Source: Paenibacillus xylanivorans
Lineage (GTDB): Bacteria; Bacillota; Bacilli; Paenibacillales; Paenibacillaceae
Direction of reading: 5' to 3'
DNA length: 64,000 bases
NCBI RefSeq assembly: GCF_001280595.1
Contig: NZ_LITU01000078.1
Span: 143,455 to 207,454, forward strand
Shown: positions 18,687-26,982 of the stretch, in pieces
Numbering within the stretch: the first letter of the stretch is position 1
How the letters are laid out: the number at the start of each line of letters is the position of its first letter
Notes under the pieces: model-generated
Seen by the model: only the letters and a program-made list of their open reading frames with translations
What the model was told of the DNA's origin: nothing
Databases searched by the model: none
Made by a program: the position numbers and the translations under genes

Positions 18687-18701
18687 GTTACAAAGTGTAT
18701 C
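18687..18701. promoter_or_regulatory. 15-bp palindrome, probable XRE operator B
   Basis: GTTACAAAGTGTATC matches operator A at 13 of 15 positions. Its centre is 33 bp from that of operator A, about three helical turns, just after the predicted start point. Two repressor dimers on one DNA face would be possible. Confidence 0.6.
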
Positions 18702-18804
18702 ATTTGGGATATTTTAAAGTATGACCACGTTGCCTAGCCAATATACCTGTGAGAAGGAGTATAGGCAACTCTTGCAAGCTAATCCATTCTAAAGGAATGA
18801 AGCC

Positions 18805-19239
18805 ATGAATTCAATGATTCAGGAATGGGCAGATCTCAAATTAAATGTCCATATGTACATTCAGGAGTTTCATGGCAAATTGGTAGACCGCAAAAGACGC
18901 CCAGTTCTGTTGCTTGGTATGGACACACGAGCGATCACCTTCCTGAGCGACCTGGACTTGCCGATATCATCAGAGATGCTGATTGGTTTGGATGTAGAAG
19001 ATAGCCATGTATGTGTACGACTCCACGCAAGGTTGCAATGGAAACAGCCCTTCGGTGAGCTCACATTGTATCATTCAAACTTGCATATTCAGCAAGAGCA
19101 GACACTATATATAACGGGACAGTTAAATACAATGATTCGAGAAGTTCAGTTTCCGACCATTTCCCGGTTTCAGTATGAGAAGGCATCGGAACAACCTAAC
19201 TTGCAGGAAACCTATCATTATATTGATTTTACCATATAG
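18805..19239 (+). CDS. hypothetical protein, possibly PilZ-like
   Basis: 144 residues, no signal peptide or membrane segment. The middle (ITFLSDLDLPISSEMLIGLD, then ...VCVRLHARLQWKQPFGELT) has the strand pattern of a PilZ-type beta-barrel, where a short motif is followed by alternating hydrophobic strands. The diagnostic RxxxR and (D/N)xSxxG of c-di-GMP binders is not clear, so c-di-GMP binding is not supported. AAAGGA at 8 nt precedes the ATG. It is the first gene after the operator-controlled promoter, upstream of the polysaccharide genes, suggesting a regulatory or accessory role. Confidence 0.55.
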   Translation: MNSMIQEWADLKLNVHMYIQEFHGKLVDRKRRPVLLLGMDTRAITFLSDLDLPISSEMLIGLDVEDSHVCVRLHARLQWKQPFGELTLYHSNLHIQQEQTLYITGQLNTMIREVQFPTISRFQYEKASEQPNLQETYHYIDFTI

Positions 19240-19389
19240 TTGTACACATTCTAAACATATTCTGAACAAGCATGTACTTAACGCCATTTTACTATATTTC
19301 ATAGCGTTATGCATTAGTTCTTTAACACCAAAAGCATTTGCGCAATGAATAAAGGGGCGAGGGGGATCATACATTGAGGAAGTTTGGAT

Positions 19390-20148
19390 ATGGTTGAAAT
19401 GCACTGCCACATTTTATCCGGTCTGGATGATGGCCCTGTTCATATGGAACAGTCCATTGCGATGGCTGAGAAAGCGGCAGCCTCAGGAATTACCTCGATC
19501 ATTGCTACTCCGCATCACCTGAACGGGCAGTACAACAATAAACCCAACGTGGTCAATCAGGCAGTGGAACTGCTACATGCAGAACTTCGCAAACTCAACA
19601 TTCGCTTGGAGATCCGTCCCGGACAGGAGATCAGGGTGCATGACAACCTGATTGCAGACTTATACGCAGGAAAGTGCTGCACACTCGCCGGGAGCCGTTA
19701 CATGTTGCTGGAATTGCCCTTTGGTCATATCCCCTCGCAGTTCCCCGGGATACTCCAAGAACTTAAGTTAGCGGGTATCATTCCTATTATTGCTCATCCC
19801 GAACGAAACCGTCCAATCCAGAACAATCCCGATTTATTGGTTGAATATCTTGGGCAAGGTGCTCTATGTCAAATTACGGCTCAATCGGTCATAGGACTTT
19901 TCGGGCGAAAAGTTCAGAAATGGTGTTTCCATTTTTGCAAAGAAAACGGATTTCATTTCATTTCATCGGATGCCCATAATATGGAAGATAGAACATTTTC
20001 AATGAAAGCCGCATATCACCTGCTTGAACGCAGATTTGGAAGAAGTCTGGTTCAAAATTTGCAAAACAATGCGTGCTCGGTATGGAACAATCAAATCATA
20101 GAGCCGGAAGAACCCGTAATTATGAAGCGTAGATTGTTGTTCTGGTAA
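19390..20148 (+). CDS. PHP-domain tyrosine-protein phosphatase (YwqE/CpsB family)
   Basis: 252 residues. It starts with the metal-binding HxH of the PHP domain (EMHCHILSGLDDGP), then IATPHHLNGQY with further metal ligands, IAHPERNRP, and the C-terminal SSDAHN. CpsB/YwqE enzymes remove phosphate from the tyrosine kinase that sets polysaccharide chain length. The window contains that kinase two genes on, as in other capsule loci. GAGGA at 19376-19380 is 9 nt from the ATG at 19390, preferred over the in-frame TTG at 19384. The 150-bp gap before the gene shows no clear promoter. Confidence 0.88.
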   Translation: MVEMHCHILSGLDDGPVHMEQSIAMAEKAAASGITSIIATPHHLNGQYNNKPNVVNQAVELLHAELRKLNIRLEIRPGQEIRVHDNLIADLYAGKCCTLAGSRYMLLELPFGHIPSQFPGILQELKLAGIIPIIAHPERNRPIQNNPDLLVEYLGQGALCQITAQSVIGLFGRKVQKWCFHFCKENGFHFISSDAHNMEDRTFSMKAAYHLLERRFGRSLVQNLQNNACSVWNNQIIEPEEPVIMKRRLLFW

Positions 20149-20207
20149 CCAACTAAGAGGAAACGATCTTCATCATAATTTGCTGACTTGAATGGGAGGA
20201 ATACAGT

Positions 20208-20960
20208 ATGGAGCTAAAAGAGTATATGCAAATATTACGCAAACGAATTTGGATCATTATTGGCTTTGTAGCAGTTGCTTGTATAGGGGCAGGTGTTAAA
20301 AATTATTTTTTGACTGTACCTATTTACGAGGCGAATGCCAAATTAATCGTGAACCAGGCTTATAACGCTCAAGGTATTCCGAACCTCGATATTAGTTCAA
20401 TTCAAACCAACATTAAAGTGATTAATTCGTATATTGAAATAATCAAATCTTCGGCAATCCTCGATAAAGTAGCAGCTACATACCCCGATCTTGGCATGAA
20501 CGGTAATGAATTGGGACAGAGCCTACGGGTAACCACCGCGAATGAATCCCAGGTTATGAGTTTGACCGCCACTGGCTTATCTTCTGAAAAAGCAGCGAAA
20601 ACGGTAAACGCTGTTGCCAAAGTGTTTAAATCCCAAATCCCCGTAATTATGAAAGTGGACAACGTAACGATTCTGAGTGAAGCCAAGCCTACGGATTCCT
20701 CTAAACCCATTAATGTAAATCCTGTTATAAACATCTTAATCAGTTTCCTTGTGGGACTTCTGTTGTCTGTAGGGTTTGTATTCCTGTTGGAATACCTGGA
20801 CGATACGTTGAAAACAGAGGATGAATTAGAAAAAGAACTGGGTATACCTGCACTAGCCGTCATCTCGAGAATCCGAAAAGAAGACGCCCGTTTTTCCAAG
20901 CAAACAACAACATCTCAAAAACAGGTAGGTGATGGCCAGTATGCCACGGTTAACCAATGA
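20208..20960 (+). CDS. Wzz/YveK-type chain-length determinant and kinase activator
   Basis: 250 residues with two transmembrane helices (about 14-34 and 168-192) flanking an extracytoplasmic domain, the layout of CapA/YwqC/YveK proteins. The second helix is followed by the conserved EYLDDTLKTEDELEKELG. The cytoplasmic tail of about 50 residues normally contacts and activates the tyrosine kinase, encoded next with overlapping ends. Together they control polymer length and export. AGGA precedes the ATG. Confidence 0.9.
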   Translation: MELKEYMQILRKRIWIIIGFVAVACIGAGVKNYFLTVPIYEANAKLIVNQAYNAQGIPNLDISSIQTNIKVINSYIEIIKSSAILDKVAATYPDLGMNGNELGQSLRVTTANESQVMSLTATGLSSEKAAKTVNAVAKVFKSQIPVIMKVDNVTILSEAKPTDSSKPINVNPVINILISFLVGLLLSVGFVFLLEYLDDTLKTEDELEKELGIPALAVISRIRKEDARFSKQTTTSQKQVGDGQYATVNQ

Positions 20961-21624
20961 TAAAGGGAGCCTCGTTACTATGGCTAATCCCAAGTCTACA
21001 TCATCTGAAGCATATCGGAAGTTAAGAACCAATATCCAATTCTCATCGATTGATAGTCAGATTCAAACGATCATGATTGCTTCGGCATTATCCGGTGAAG
21101 GGAAAACGACAACAATAGGCAATCTGGCAGTTACCTACGCGCAGGAGGGGAAAAAGGTTCTGCTTATGGATACGGACTTACGTAAACCTACTGTGCATCG
21201 CATGTTTAATGTTCCCAACCATGTAGGGTTGACTAGTGTATTGTCAAGTCAATATAAAGTTACGGAAGTACTACGAGAAACCGGAGTGGAAGGGCTGCAT
21301 GTCCTGTCCTCTGGCCCTATACCTCCTAATCCTTCAGAGATGATTGGATCTCGTAAAATGACAGCTCTGCTTGAAGATTTGAAGGAAGAATACGATGTGA
21401 TTTTATTTGATACACCTCCTGTTCTTGCAGTTACGGACGCTTTAATTATTAGTTCATTGTGTGATGGTGTCATTCTTGTCGTGAGCGCGGGCAAGGTGAA
21501 GAAGGATCTGGTTAAAAAGGCAAAAGCCCATCTTGAACATGTGAACGCACGTATCCTCGGAGCTGTCTTGAACAATGTACAGGTGCCCAAGAGTCGGAAT
21601 GCGTACTATGGGGAAAATGCTTAA
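20932..21624 (+). CDS. CpsD/CapB-family tyrosine kinase (BY-kinase)
   Basis: About 230 residues. Walker A is ALSGEGKTTTIGNLA, Walker A' is KVLLMDTDLRKPTVH and Walker B is VILFDTPPVL, all typical of BY-kinases. The C-terminal tyrosine cluster is short, with only two Tyr (NAYYGENA), so autophosphorylation capacity may be limited. The start lies inside the Wzz gene. GTG 20929, ATG 20932 and ATG 20941 are all in frame, and the AGGTAGGTG stretch does not decide clearly. It acts with the preceding Wzz protein as the cytoplasmic kinase. Confidence 0.9.
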   Translation: MASMPRLTNDKGSLVTMANPKSTSSEAYRKLRTNIQFSSIDSQIQTIMIASALSGEGKTTTIGNLAVTYAQEGKKVLLMDTDLRKPTVHRMFNVPNHVGLTSVLSSQYKVTEVLRETGVEGLHVLSSGPIPPNPSEMIGSRKMTALLEDLKEEYDVILFDTPPVLAVTDALIISSLCDGVILVVSAGKVKKDLVKKAKAHLEHVNARILGAVLNNVQVPKSRNAYYGENA

Positions 21625-21887
21625 CAAATGCACACATTTGATCCACAAATAATGTCGTCAAGGTGATGTCTACTATACCTTTATCAAGGTAGGCACTCGG
21701 TCACACTGTGGGTAGTGTACCTTAGACGTATATCGTCAAGGGTGTGATGTGAGGTTGGGTTTAATGCCCTTTTATGAAATTAAAAGTAAGAATTGCATCA
21801 ATTTATTTCATGATTTCATGGATTTTAATAAATGATCCAACTCATGCTTTTAAACATAAAAAAATAATAATGGATAGGGTGGTATTT
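21625..21887 (+). other. structured intergenic segment inside the polysaccharide operon
   Basis: This 263-bp gap interrupts an otherwise tightly packed operon. TACCTT (21676-21681), AAGGTA (21686-21691) and TACCTT (21718-21723) can form two mutually exclusive hairpins. The first uses a TATC tetraloop. The second is extended by CACT (21694-21697) pairing with AGTG (21714-21717). Near-repeats TCGTCAAGGTGATGT (21655) and TCGTCAAGGGTGTGATGT (21733) flank them. No T run follows, so it is not a simple terminator. It could be an RNA element for elongation control. Confidence 0.45.
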
Positions 21888-22796
21888 ATGACTAAAGTGA
21901 GGAAAGCAATCATTCCCGCAGCCGGTTTGGGAACGCGATTTTTACCCGCTACAAAGGCAATGCCTAAAGAAATGCTCCCTATTGTGGACAAACCGACCAT
22001 TCAATACATCGTGGAAGAAGCTGTAGCTTCCGGAATTGAGGACATTATTATCGTAACGGGCAAGGGAAAACGGGCGATTGAAGATCATTTCGATAGTGCG
22101 TTTGAACTGGAGCAAAATCTGCTCGAAAAAGGAAAGCTCAGCTTACTGGAAGAAGTCCGGAAGTCCTCCAACGTTGATATTCATTACATAAGGCAGAAGG
22201 AAGCGCTGGGACTCGGGCATGCGGTATGGTGTGCTCGAAACTTTATTGGCAATGAACCGTTTGCTGTATTGCTCGGCGATGATATTGTGGTTTCTGAAGT
22301 ACCGTGCACGAAGCAGTTAATTCAGCAATATGAGAAGGTCAAACAATCTGTACTCGGTGTGAAAACGGTGAGTCCAAGTGAAACCTACCGCTACGGAATT
22401 ATTGATCCCCTGCATACAGAGGGACGCTTATCCTCTGTAAACAGCATGGTTGAAAAACCCCCGTTGGGTACAGCACCTTCCAACTTGGCTATTATGGGCC
22501 GTTATATTTTGACACCTAAAGTATTTGAGTATCTGGAAGAACAAAATGTGGGTGCGGGTGGTGAGATTCAACTCACGGATGCGCTGCAAATGCTGAATCG
22601 GGATGAAGGAATTAGTGCTTATGATTTTGAAGGCTCCCGGTTTGACGTCGGTGAGAAGCTGGGCTACATCCTGACCACACTTGATTTTGCTCTCAAAAAC
22701 AAAGAATTGCGTGCGCCGGTCCTAATGGCGATAGAAGAGATTCTGATGAAGGAACAATTGAACCAAATGCTTGTAGCAGGAGGGGATAGTCTGTGA
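21888..22796 (+). CDS. galU: UTP--glucose-1-phosphate uridylyltransferase
   Basis: 302 residues. It begins VRKAIIPAAGLGTRFLPATK, the nucleotide-binding signature, followed by the PKEMLPIVDKPTIQYIVEEA segment, and is full length for GalU. It makes UDP-glucose from UTP and glucose-1-phosphate, feeding the Ugd and decarboxylase genes in the same locus as well as glycolipid synthesis. The frame is open to 21774, but GGGTGGT just before the ATG at 21888 and the family N-terminus decide the start. It overlaps the next gene by 4 bp. Confidence 0.96.
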   Translation: MTKVRKAIIPAAGLGTRFLPATKAMPKEMLPIVDKPTIQYIVEEAVASGIEDIIIVTGKGKRAIEDHFDSAFELEQNLLEKGKLSLLEEVRKSSNVDIHYIRQKEALGLGHAVWCARNFIGNEPFAVLLGDDIVVSEVPCTKQLIQQYEKVKQSVLGVKTVSPSETYRYGIIDPLHTEGRLSSVNSMVEKPPLGTAPSNLAIMGRYILTPKVFEYLEEQNVGAGGEIQLTDALQMLNRDEGISAYDFEGSRFDVGEKLGYILTTLDFALKNKELRAPVLMAIEEILMKEQLNQMLVAGGDSL

Positions 22797-23461
22797 AACT
22801 TTCAAGACCGGAATACTTTGGGAGTGGAGAAGCCCTTGCCAAGGATGGCACTTCGGCAGTATTGGAACAGCCTTACTCCCAGCGTGTTGGCGGATATGCT
22901 GACGTAATAAAACCGTTTATCGATTTTATTATTGCAGCTGTGCTGTTGCTGATTACATCACCGGTCATGCTTGTTGCAGCAATTATGATTAAGCTTGATT
23001 CCAAAGGACCTGTAATATTCAGACAAGAACGTTATGGGAAAAACGGAGTTAAATTTAGTATTTATAAATTCAGAACGATGCGTACGGATGCGCCGAAATA
23101 TGGCGTATCTCCAACGACAAGCAATGATCCGAGAATTACACGGCTGGGTAGATTACTTCGTAAAACTAGCCTGGATGAGCTGCCACAATTGCTTAATATT
23201 ATCAAGGGTGACATGAGCTTCATAGGTCCCAGACCTGAAATGAAGCGAATCGTAGAAGAAAGCTACACGGATCTGGAGCGCAGACGTTTTCTGGTGAAAC
23301 CAGGGATTACTGGATTATGGCAAGTAAGTGATGTTCGCAAGGAACCGATTCACCATAATCTGCAATATGATTTTCACTATATCTCCAACGTCTCTATGAA
23401 GATGGATATCATTATCATTTTTAAAACCGTGGGCGTTATGATCAAAAGTAATACATTTTAA
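22793..23461 (+). CDS. undecaprenyl-phosphate sugar phosphotransferase (initiating transferase)
   Basis: 222 residues. One transmembrane helix (about 40-65) is followed by the cytoplasmic catalytic domain of the WbaP/WcaJ C-terminal type: GPVIFRQERYGKNG, FSIYKFRTMR, RKTSLDELPQLLNIIKGDMS, FIGPRPE and KPGITGLWQV. It loads the first sugar-1-phosphate on undecaprenyl phosphate, starting the repeat unit. It begins with GTG overlapping the galU stop, behind AGGAGGGG. The sugar is probably glucose or galactose; the sequence does not say. Confidence 0.93.
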   Translation: MKLSRPEYFGSGEALAKDGTSAVLEQPYSQRVGGYADVIKPFIDFIIAAVLLLITSPVMLVAAIMIKLDSKGPVIFRQERYGKNGVKFSIYKFRTMRTDAPKYGVSPTTSNDPRITRLGRLLRKTSLDELPQLLNIIKGDMSFIGPRPEMKRIVEESYTDLERRRFLVKPGITGLWQVSDVRKEPIHHNLQYDFHYISNVSMKMDIIIIFKTVGVMIKSNTF

Positions 23462-23494
23462 CCAACTCTTTAGATAATATGGAGCGTGATCGCA

Positions 23495-24457
23495 TTGAAA
23501 CATGTTGTAGTGACTGGCGCAGCCGGTTTCCTAGGCTCACATCTAGTCAAATCATTAATTGATCAAGGACATCAGGTTACAGGAATAGATAACCTTTCAA
23601 CAGGCGTTTCTAAAAATCTGCAAGAGGTGGCTAACAGCCCCCTCTTTTTTTTCCGTGAAGCTGATGTTACGCTACCCGACTCATTGGATTTTCTGGTAGA
23701 TCAGCCAGTAGATGAAGTCTATCATCTGGCTTCACCCGCTTCACCCAAGTTCTATCAGGCAGATTCGATCGGAACGATCTGGGTGAACACTCGAGGAACC
23801 TATCATTTGTTGGAGCTCGCTCGTACCAAAGGAGCAAAGTTCCTATTTTCGAGTACGAGTGAAGCTTATGGAGATCCTGAAGTGCATCCGCAGCCTGAGA
23901 GTTATCGAGGTAACGTGAACACTTGGGGGCCTAGAGCCTGTTATGATGAGGCCAAGCGTTTGGGTGAAGTGTTTTGTTATGAATACTACACGAAACACAG
24001 TGTTCCCGTGAAGGTAGCACGTATTTTTAATACGTATTCCTCAGGACTACGAAACGATGACGGTCGTGTCATTTCTAACTTTGTAACACAGGCTCTGACA
24101 GGGCAGGATATTACGGTGTACGGCGACGGATCACAAACACGCTCGTTCTGTTATGTGGATGATAACATTCGAGGACTACAACAACTGATGGCTGTAGATA
24201 GTGCAAATGGGGAAATTATCAACATTGGTAATCCCACGGAATATAGCGTACTTGAAGTTGCTCGTTTGGTTAAAGAGCTTACGCAATCAGACAGCAATCT
24301 CGTTTTTTTACCTTTGCCAGAAGATGACCCTAAGGTAAGACGTCCGGTAATTGACAAGGCTCGAGAAATTTTAAATTGGGAACCTGAGATTGGCTTAGAA
24401 GAAGGTTTAAAACTTACGATCGGCCATTACCGGGCGATGCTGCAGGAAACCCCATGA
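23495..24457 (+). CDS. UDP-glucuronate decarboxylase-like NAD-dependent epimerase/dehydratase
   Basis: About 320 residues of the extended SDR family. The NAD site is VTGAAGFLGSHLV, HLASPASPKFYQ is the signature of UDP-xylose synthases, and GDPEVHPQPESYRGNVN and RACYDEAKRLGE contain the catalytic YxxxK. It should oxidise and decarboxylate UDP-glucuronate to UDP-xylose. Ugd (36323), which makes UDP-glucuronate, is in the same locus. The TTG at 23495 (GGAG 10 nt upstream) gives the usual MKHVVVTG start; an in-frame GTG at 23486 is too close to GGAG. Confidence 0.85.
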   Translation: MKHVVVTGAAGFLGSHLVKSLIDQGHQVTGIDNLSTGVSKNLQEVANSPLFFFREADVTLPDSLDFLVDQPVDEVYHLASPASPKFYQADSIGTIWVNTRGTYHLLELARTKGAKFLFSSTSEAYGDPEVHPQPESYRGNVNTWGPRACYDEAKRLGEVFCYEYYTKHSVPVKVARIFNTYSSGLRNDDGRVISNFVTQALTGQDITVYGDGSQTRSFCYVDDNIRGLQQLMAVDSANGEIINIGNPTEYSVLEVARLVKELTQSDSNLVFLPLPEDDPKVRRPVIDKAREILNWEPEIGLEEGLKLTIGHYRAMLQETP

Positions 24458-24482
24458 AGCTGATTAAAGTGAGTTGAGAAGA

Positions 24483-25676
24483 ATGGAAAAAGTATTAATT
24501 GCTCACAGTTTGTATCCACCCCATATCATTGGGGGCGCAGAGATATCAACACAAATTCTGGCGCAGACGATGAATCGTCATTATGATGTCAAAGTCATTA
24601 CTGTAGGTGGACACGAGAAAGGGGAAGTACGTACAGAGTTGATTAACAGGATTGAAATCTCGCGGCTGCCCTATAACAATCGGTATTGGATCGGGAACTC
24701 CGTACAAGAAACGTCCGCTGCCAATAAGATTATGTGGAGAGTCCAGGATATCTTTAATGTTAAGCAATATCGATACATCAAGGCGTATTTAGCCAGAGTA
24801 CAACCTGCTATTATTCATACCCAGAATATCCCTGGTTTGAGCCTGGCGATCTGGAAGGCTGCACATGAATTGAATATTCCAGTCGTGCATACGCTACGTG
24901 ACTTTTCATTAATTGACCCGATCAAAATATCTGCCTACTCCAGGTTATATAGACGAATATCAAGAAGATACAGCCGAATGATATCTTCGGTAATTGGTAT
25001 ATCCAATCATATCCTTGGGAGTCATACAACGCTTGGTTTCTTCGAACGGTCCTCCAAACATGTCATTCATAACATTGTAGAGGAGAATAACAATGTTCAG
25101 CAGTTGTATGCACAGAAAGAGATTCACCATCATCAGCCATTGAATATCGGTTATTTTGGGCAATTAACGGAAGTAAAGGGTGTTCAATATCTAATTGATG
25201 CGGTAAAAAGTCTTGGACAGGATATTGTGGGCAACCTGCATATTTTTGGGGATGGTCCACTGCTGCATCATTTGAAACAGTTAGCAAGGTCAGAACCACG
25301 CATTATTTTCAGAGGGAAACTGGATAAATCTCAGATTGCCCCACAGATGAAAGAGATGGATATTACCGTTGTTCCCTCCACGTGGGCTGAGCCTTTTGGA
25401 AGAGTAGTGATCGAATCCTATCAGGTAGGCACACCTGTATACGCATCACGTGTGGGAGGCATGCCAGAAATTTTGGTTGAACCGGGGAAGTTTTCATTTC
25501 CTGCCTACAATTCAGAGGCTATTGCTCAAGGAATTCTTCAATATTATCATTTACCCGAACAGGATAAGGTTCAATTGAAACAACAATGTTATGCGCATAG
25601 CCAGACTTTTAATGAAGCCTATCTTCTTAAAGAACATATCAATATATACGATAAGTTAATCAGGCGTGGAGGGTAA
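24483..25676 (+). CDS. glycosyltransferase family 4
   Basis: 397 residues. It has a GT-B fold N-terminal domain (LYPPHIIGGAEIST, as in GT4 acceptor domains) and a C-terminal nucleotide-sugar domain with IGYFGQLTEVKGVQYLIDA, HIFGDGPL and the E-x7-E region EPFGRVVIESYQVGTPVYAS. It would add one sugar to the lipid-linked repeat unit in the cytoplasm; donor and acceptor are unknown. The in-frame TTG at 24474 is possible, but the ATG at 24483 gives the family-like start MEKVLIAHSL. The ribosome binding site is weak. Confidence 0.9.
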   Translation: MEKVLIAHSLYPPHIIGGAEISTQILAQTMNRHYDVKVITVGGHEKGEVRTELINRIEISRLPYNNRYWIGNSVQETSAANKIMWRVQDIFNVKQYRYIKAYLARVQPAIIHTQNIPGLSLAIWKAAHELNIPVVHTLRDFSLIDPIKISAYSRLYRRISRRYSRMISSVIGISNHILGSHTTLGFFERSSKHVIHNIVEENNNVQQLYAQKEIHHHQPLNIGYFGQLTEVKGVQYLIDAVKSLGQDIVGNLHIFGDGPLLHHLKQLARSEPRIIFRGKLDKSQIAPQMKEMDITVVPSTWAEPFGRVVIESYQVGTPVYASRVGGMPEILVEPGKFSFPAYNSEAIAQGILQYYHLPEQDKVQLKQQCYAHSQTFNEAYLLKEHINIYDKLIRRGG

Positions 25677-25677
25677 A

Positions 25678-26982
25678 ATGCAAATTACTTCCTTGAATTC
25701 CAGACCCCATTCGTATGTCTATGTGAAGCCAGAATCACAGTATTCACTATTCAATACAACCGTCCATATATTGCTGATCTATTTGTCCATCTATGGTTTG
25801 GTCTCTATTTATGTCGATAACATCATCATTCGTTCACTAAAGGACTTAGGCATGGCGTTGGTCGCGATCTTTGCTTTAAGGAAAGTATACCGAAGCCAGA
25901 CTTTATTCATTAGGCCTTTTCTATTCATATTGGGGTCAGTTATTGCACTAGGTGCGTTAAATCTGTTGCTGGGTGCAAGTGTTGTAACACTTATATATGG
26001 GATTAAAATAACATTTTTACCGTTAATTATGATGTTTACCGGGATGCTCATCTCCCAATGTCAAGGCATCTATGCGTTTGCCAGAACAAACCTGATTATA
26101 TTTATTTTATTAATCGTTGGTTGGCTGGTTCAGTACTCACTTGGGATTGAAAAGTTGATTTCGCTTGGTTTTATCTATGGAGTGAACATTAAAAACTATT
26201 TAGAAGGTGTACCTCGCCTGTCATCTATAACCTATTCACCTGACGGCTATGCGTATGCTTTGCTTATAACAGGCTTGATTGCAGAACGAACTAAAATGGC
26301 ATTGAATCATCGTTTTTTTCGAGTAATCATTCAATTGCTGACAATCAGCTTCTTGCTATTGTCGACCATTCGATCAGCACTGTTACTGTGGCTTGTATAT
26401 CAAATAATTATGTTTTTTCTCCAGATTCGAAAATATAGCAAAAAAAACACACTGCTACTTGCCGTTACTTTCATGTTGCTCCCAGCAGCTGTGTTCTTCG
26501 GGAGCAGAATGCTGGAATCTAAAAATTTGCTTTCCAGTTCTTCCTTATTGGATCGATTACAGACATGGGGGAACAGTCTTACTTCTCCGTTTACGATGAA
26601 TGGAGCGATTGGCAATGGGATTGGTTCGGTAGGGGCTGCAAGCCGGAGAACGTATATGATCGGTGTGAACTCTAGTAATTTTGCGGTAGACAATCAGTAT
26701 TTTTCCTTATACGAACAGACAGGTTGGATCGGAATCATTTATTTTATCGTTTTATTTATGTGGATTGTTGTCTCGCTTGTAAAGAAAATGAATACGTCAA
26801 CTGACTCGAGCCCTTTGCGTCTGGCTCAGATGGCACTTGCACTTGGCGCGGGAGTGGCAGCTGCGAGTCTTACAACGAATGTACTTGAGTTGTTTCCTGC
26901 CAACGTTTTCTTCTGGATGCTCATTGGCATGGCTATTGATCAGTCTCGTAATTCAGGGGAAATATCACAGAAAGTGGGGTGA
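25678..26982 (+). CDS. O-antigen polymerase-like protein (Wzy)
   Basis: 434 residues with about ten to twelve predicted transmembrane helices and one larger extracytoplasmic loop near residues 280-345, as in Wzy and O-antigen ligase proteins. Such proteins are too diverged for a firm motif, but topology and position between glycosyltransferase genes support the polymerase role, joining repeat units outside the membrane. GGAGGG lies just before the ATG at 25678; the GTG at 25666 is unlikely. Confidence 0.8.
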   Translation: MQITSLNSRPHSYVYVKPESQYSLFNTTVHILLIYLSIYGLVSIYVDNIIIRSLKDLGMALVAIFALRKVYRSQTLFIRPFLFILGSVIALGALNLLLGASVVTLIYGIKITFLPLIMMFTGMLISQCQGIYAFARTNLIIFILLIVGWLVQYSLGIEKLISLGFIYGVNIKNYLEGVPRLSSITYSPDGYAYALLITGLIAERTKMALNHRFFRVIIQLLTISFLLLSTIRSALLLWLVYQIIMFFLQIRKYSKKNTLLLAVTFMLLPAAVFFGSRMLESKNLLSSSSLLDRLQTWGNSLTSPFTMNGAIGNGIGSVGAASRRTYMIGVNSSNFAVDNQYFSLYEQTGWIGIIYFIVLFMWIVVSLVKKMNTSTDSSPLRLAQMALALGAGVAAASLTTNVLELFPANVFFWMLIGMAIDQSRNSGEISQKVG

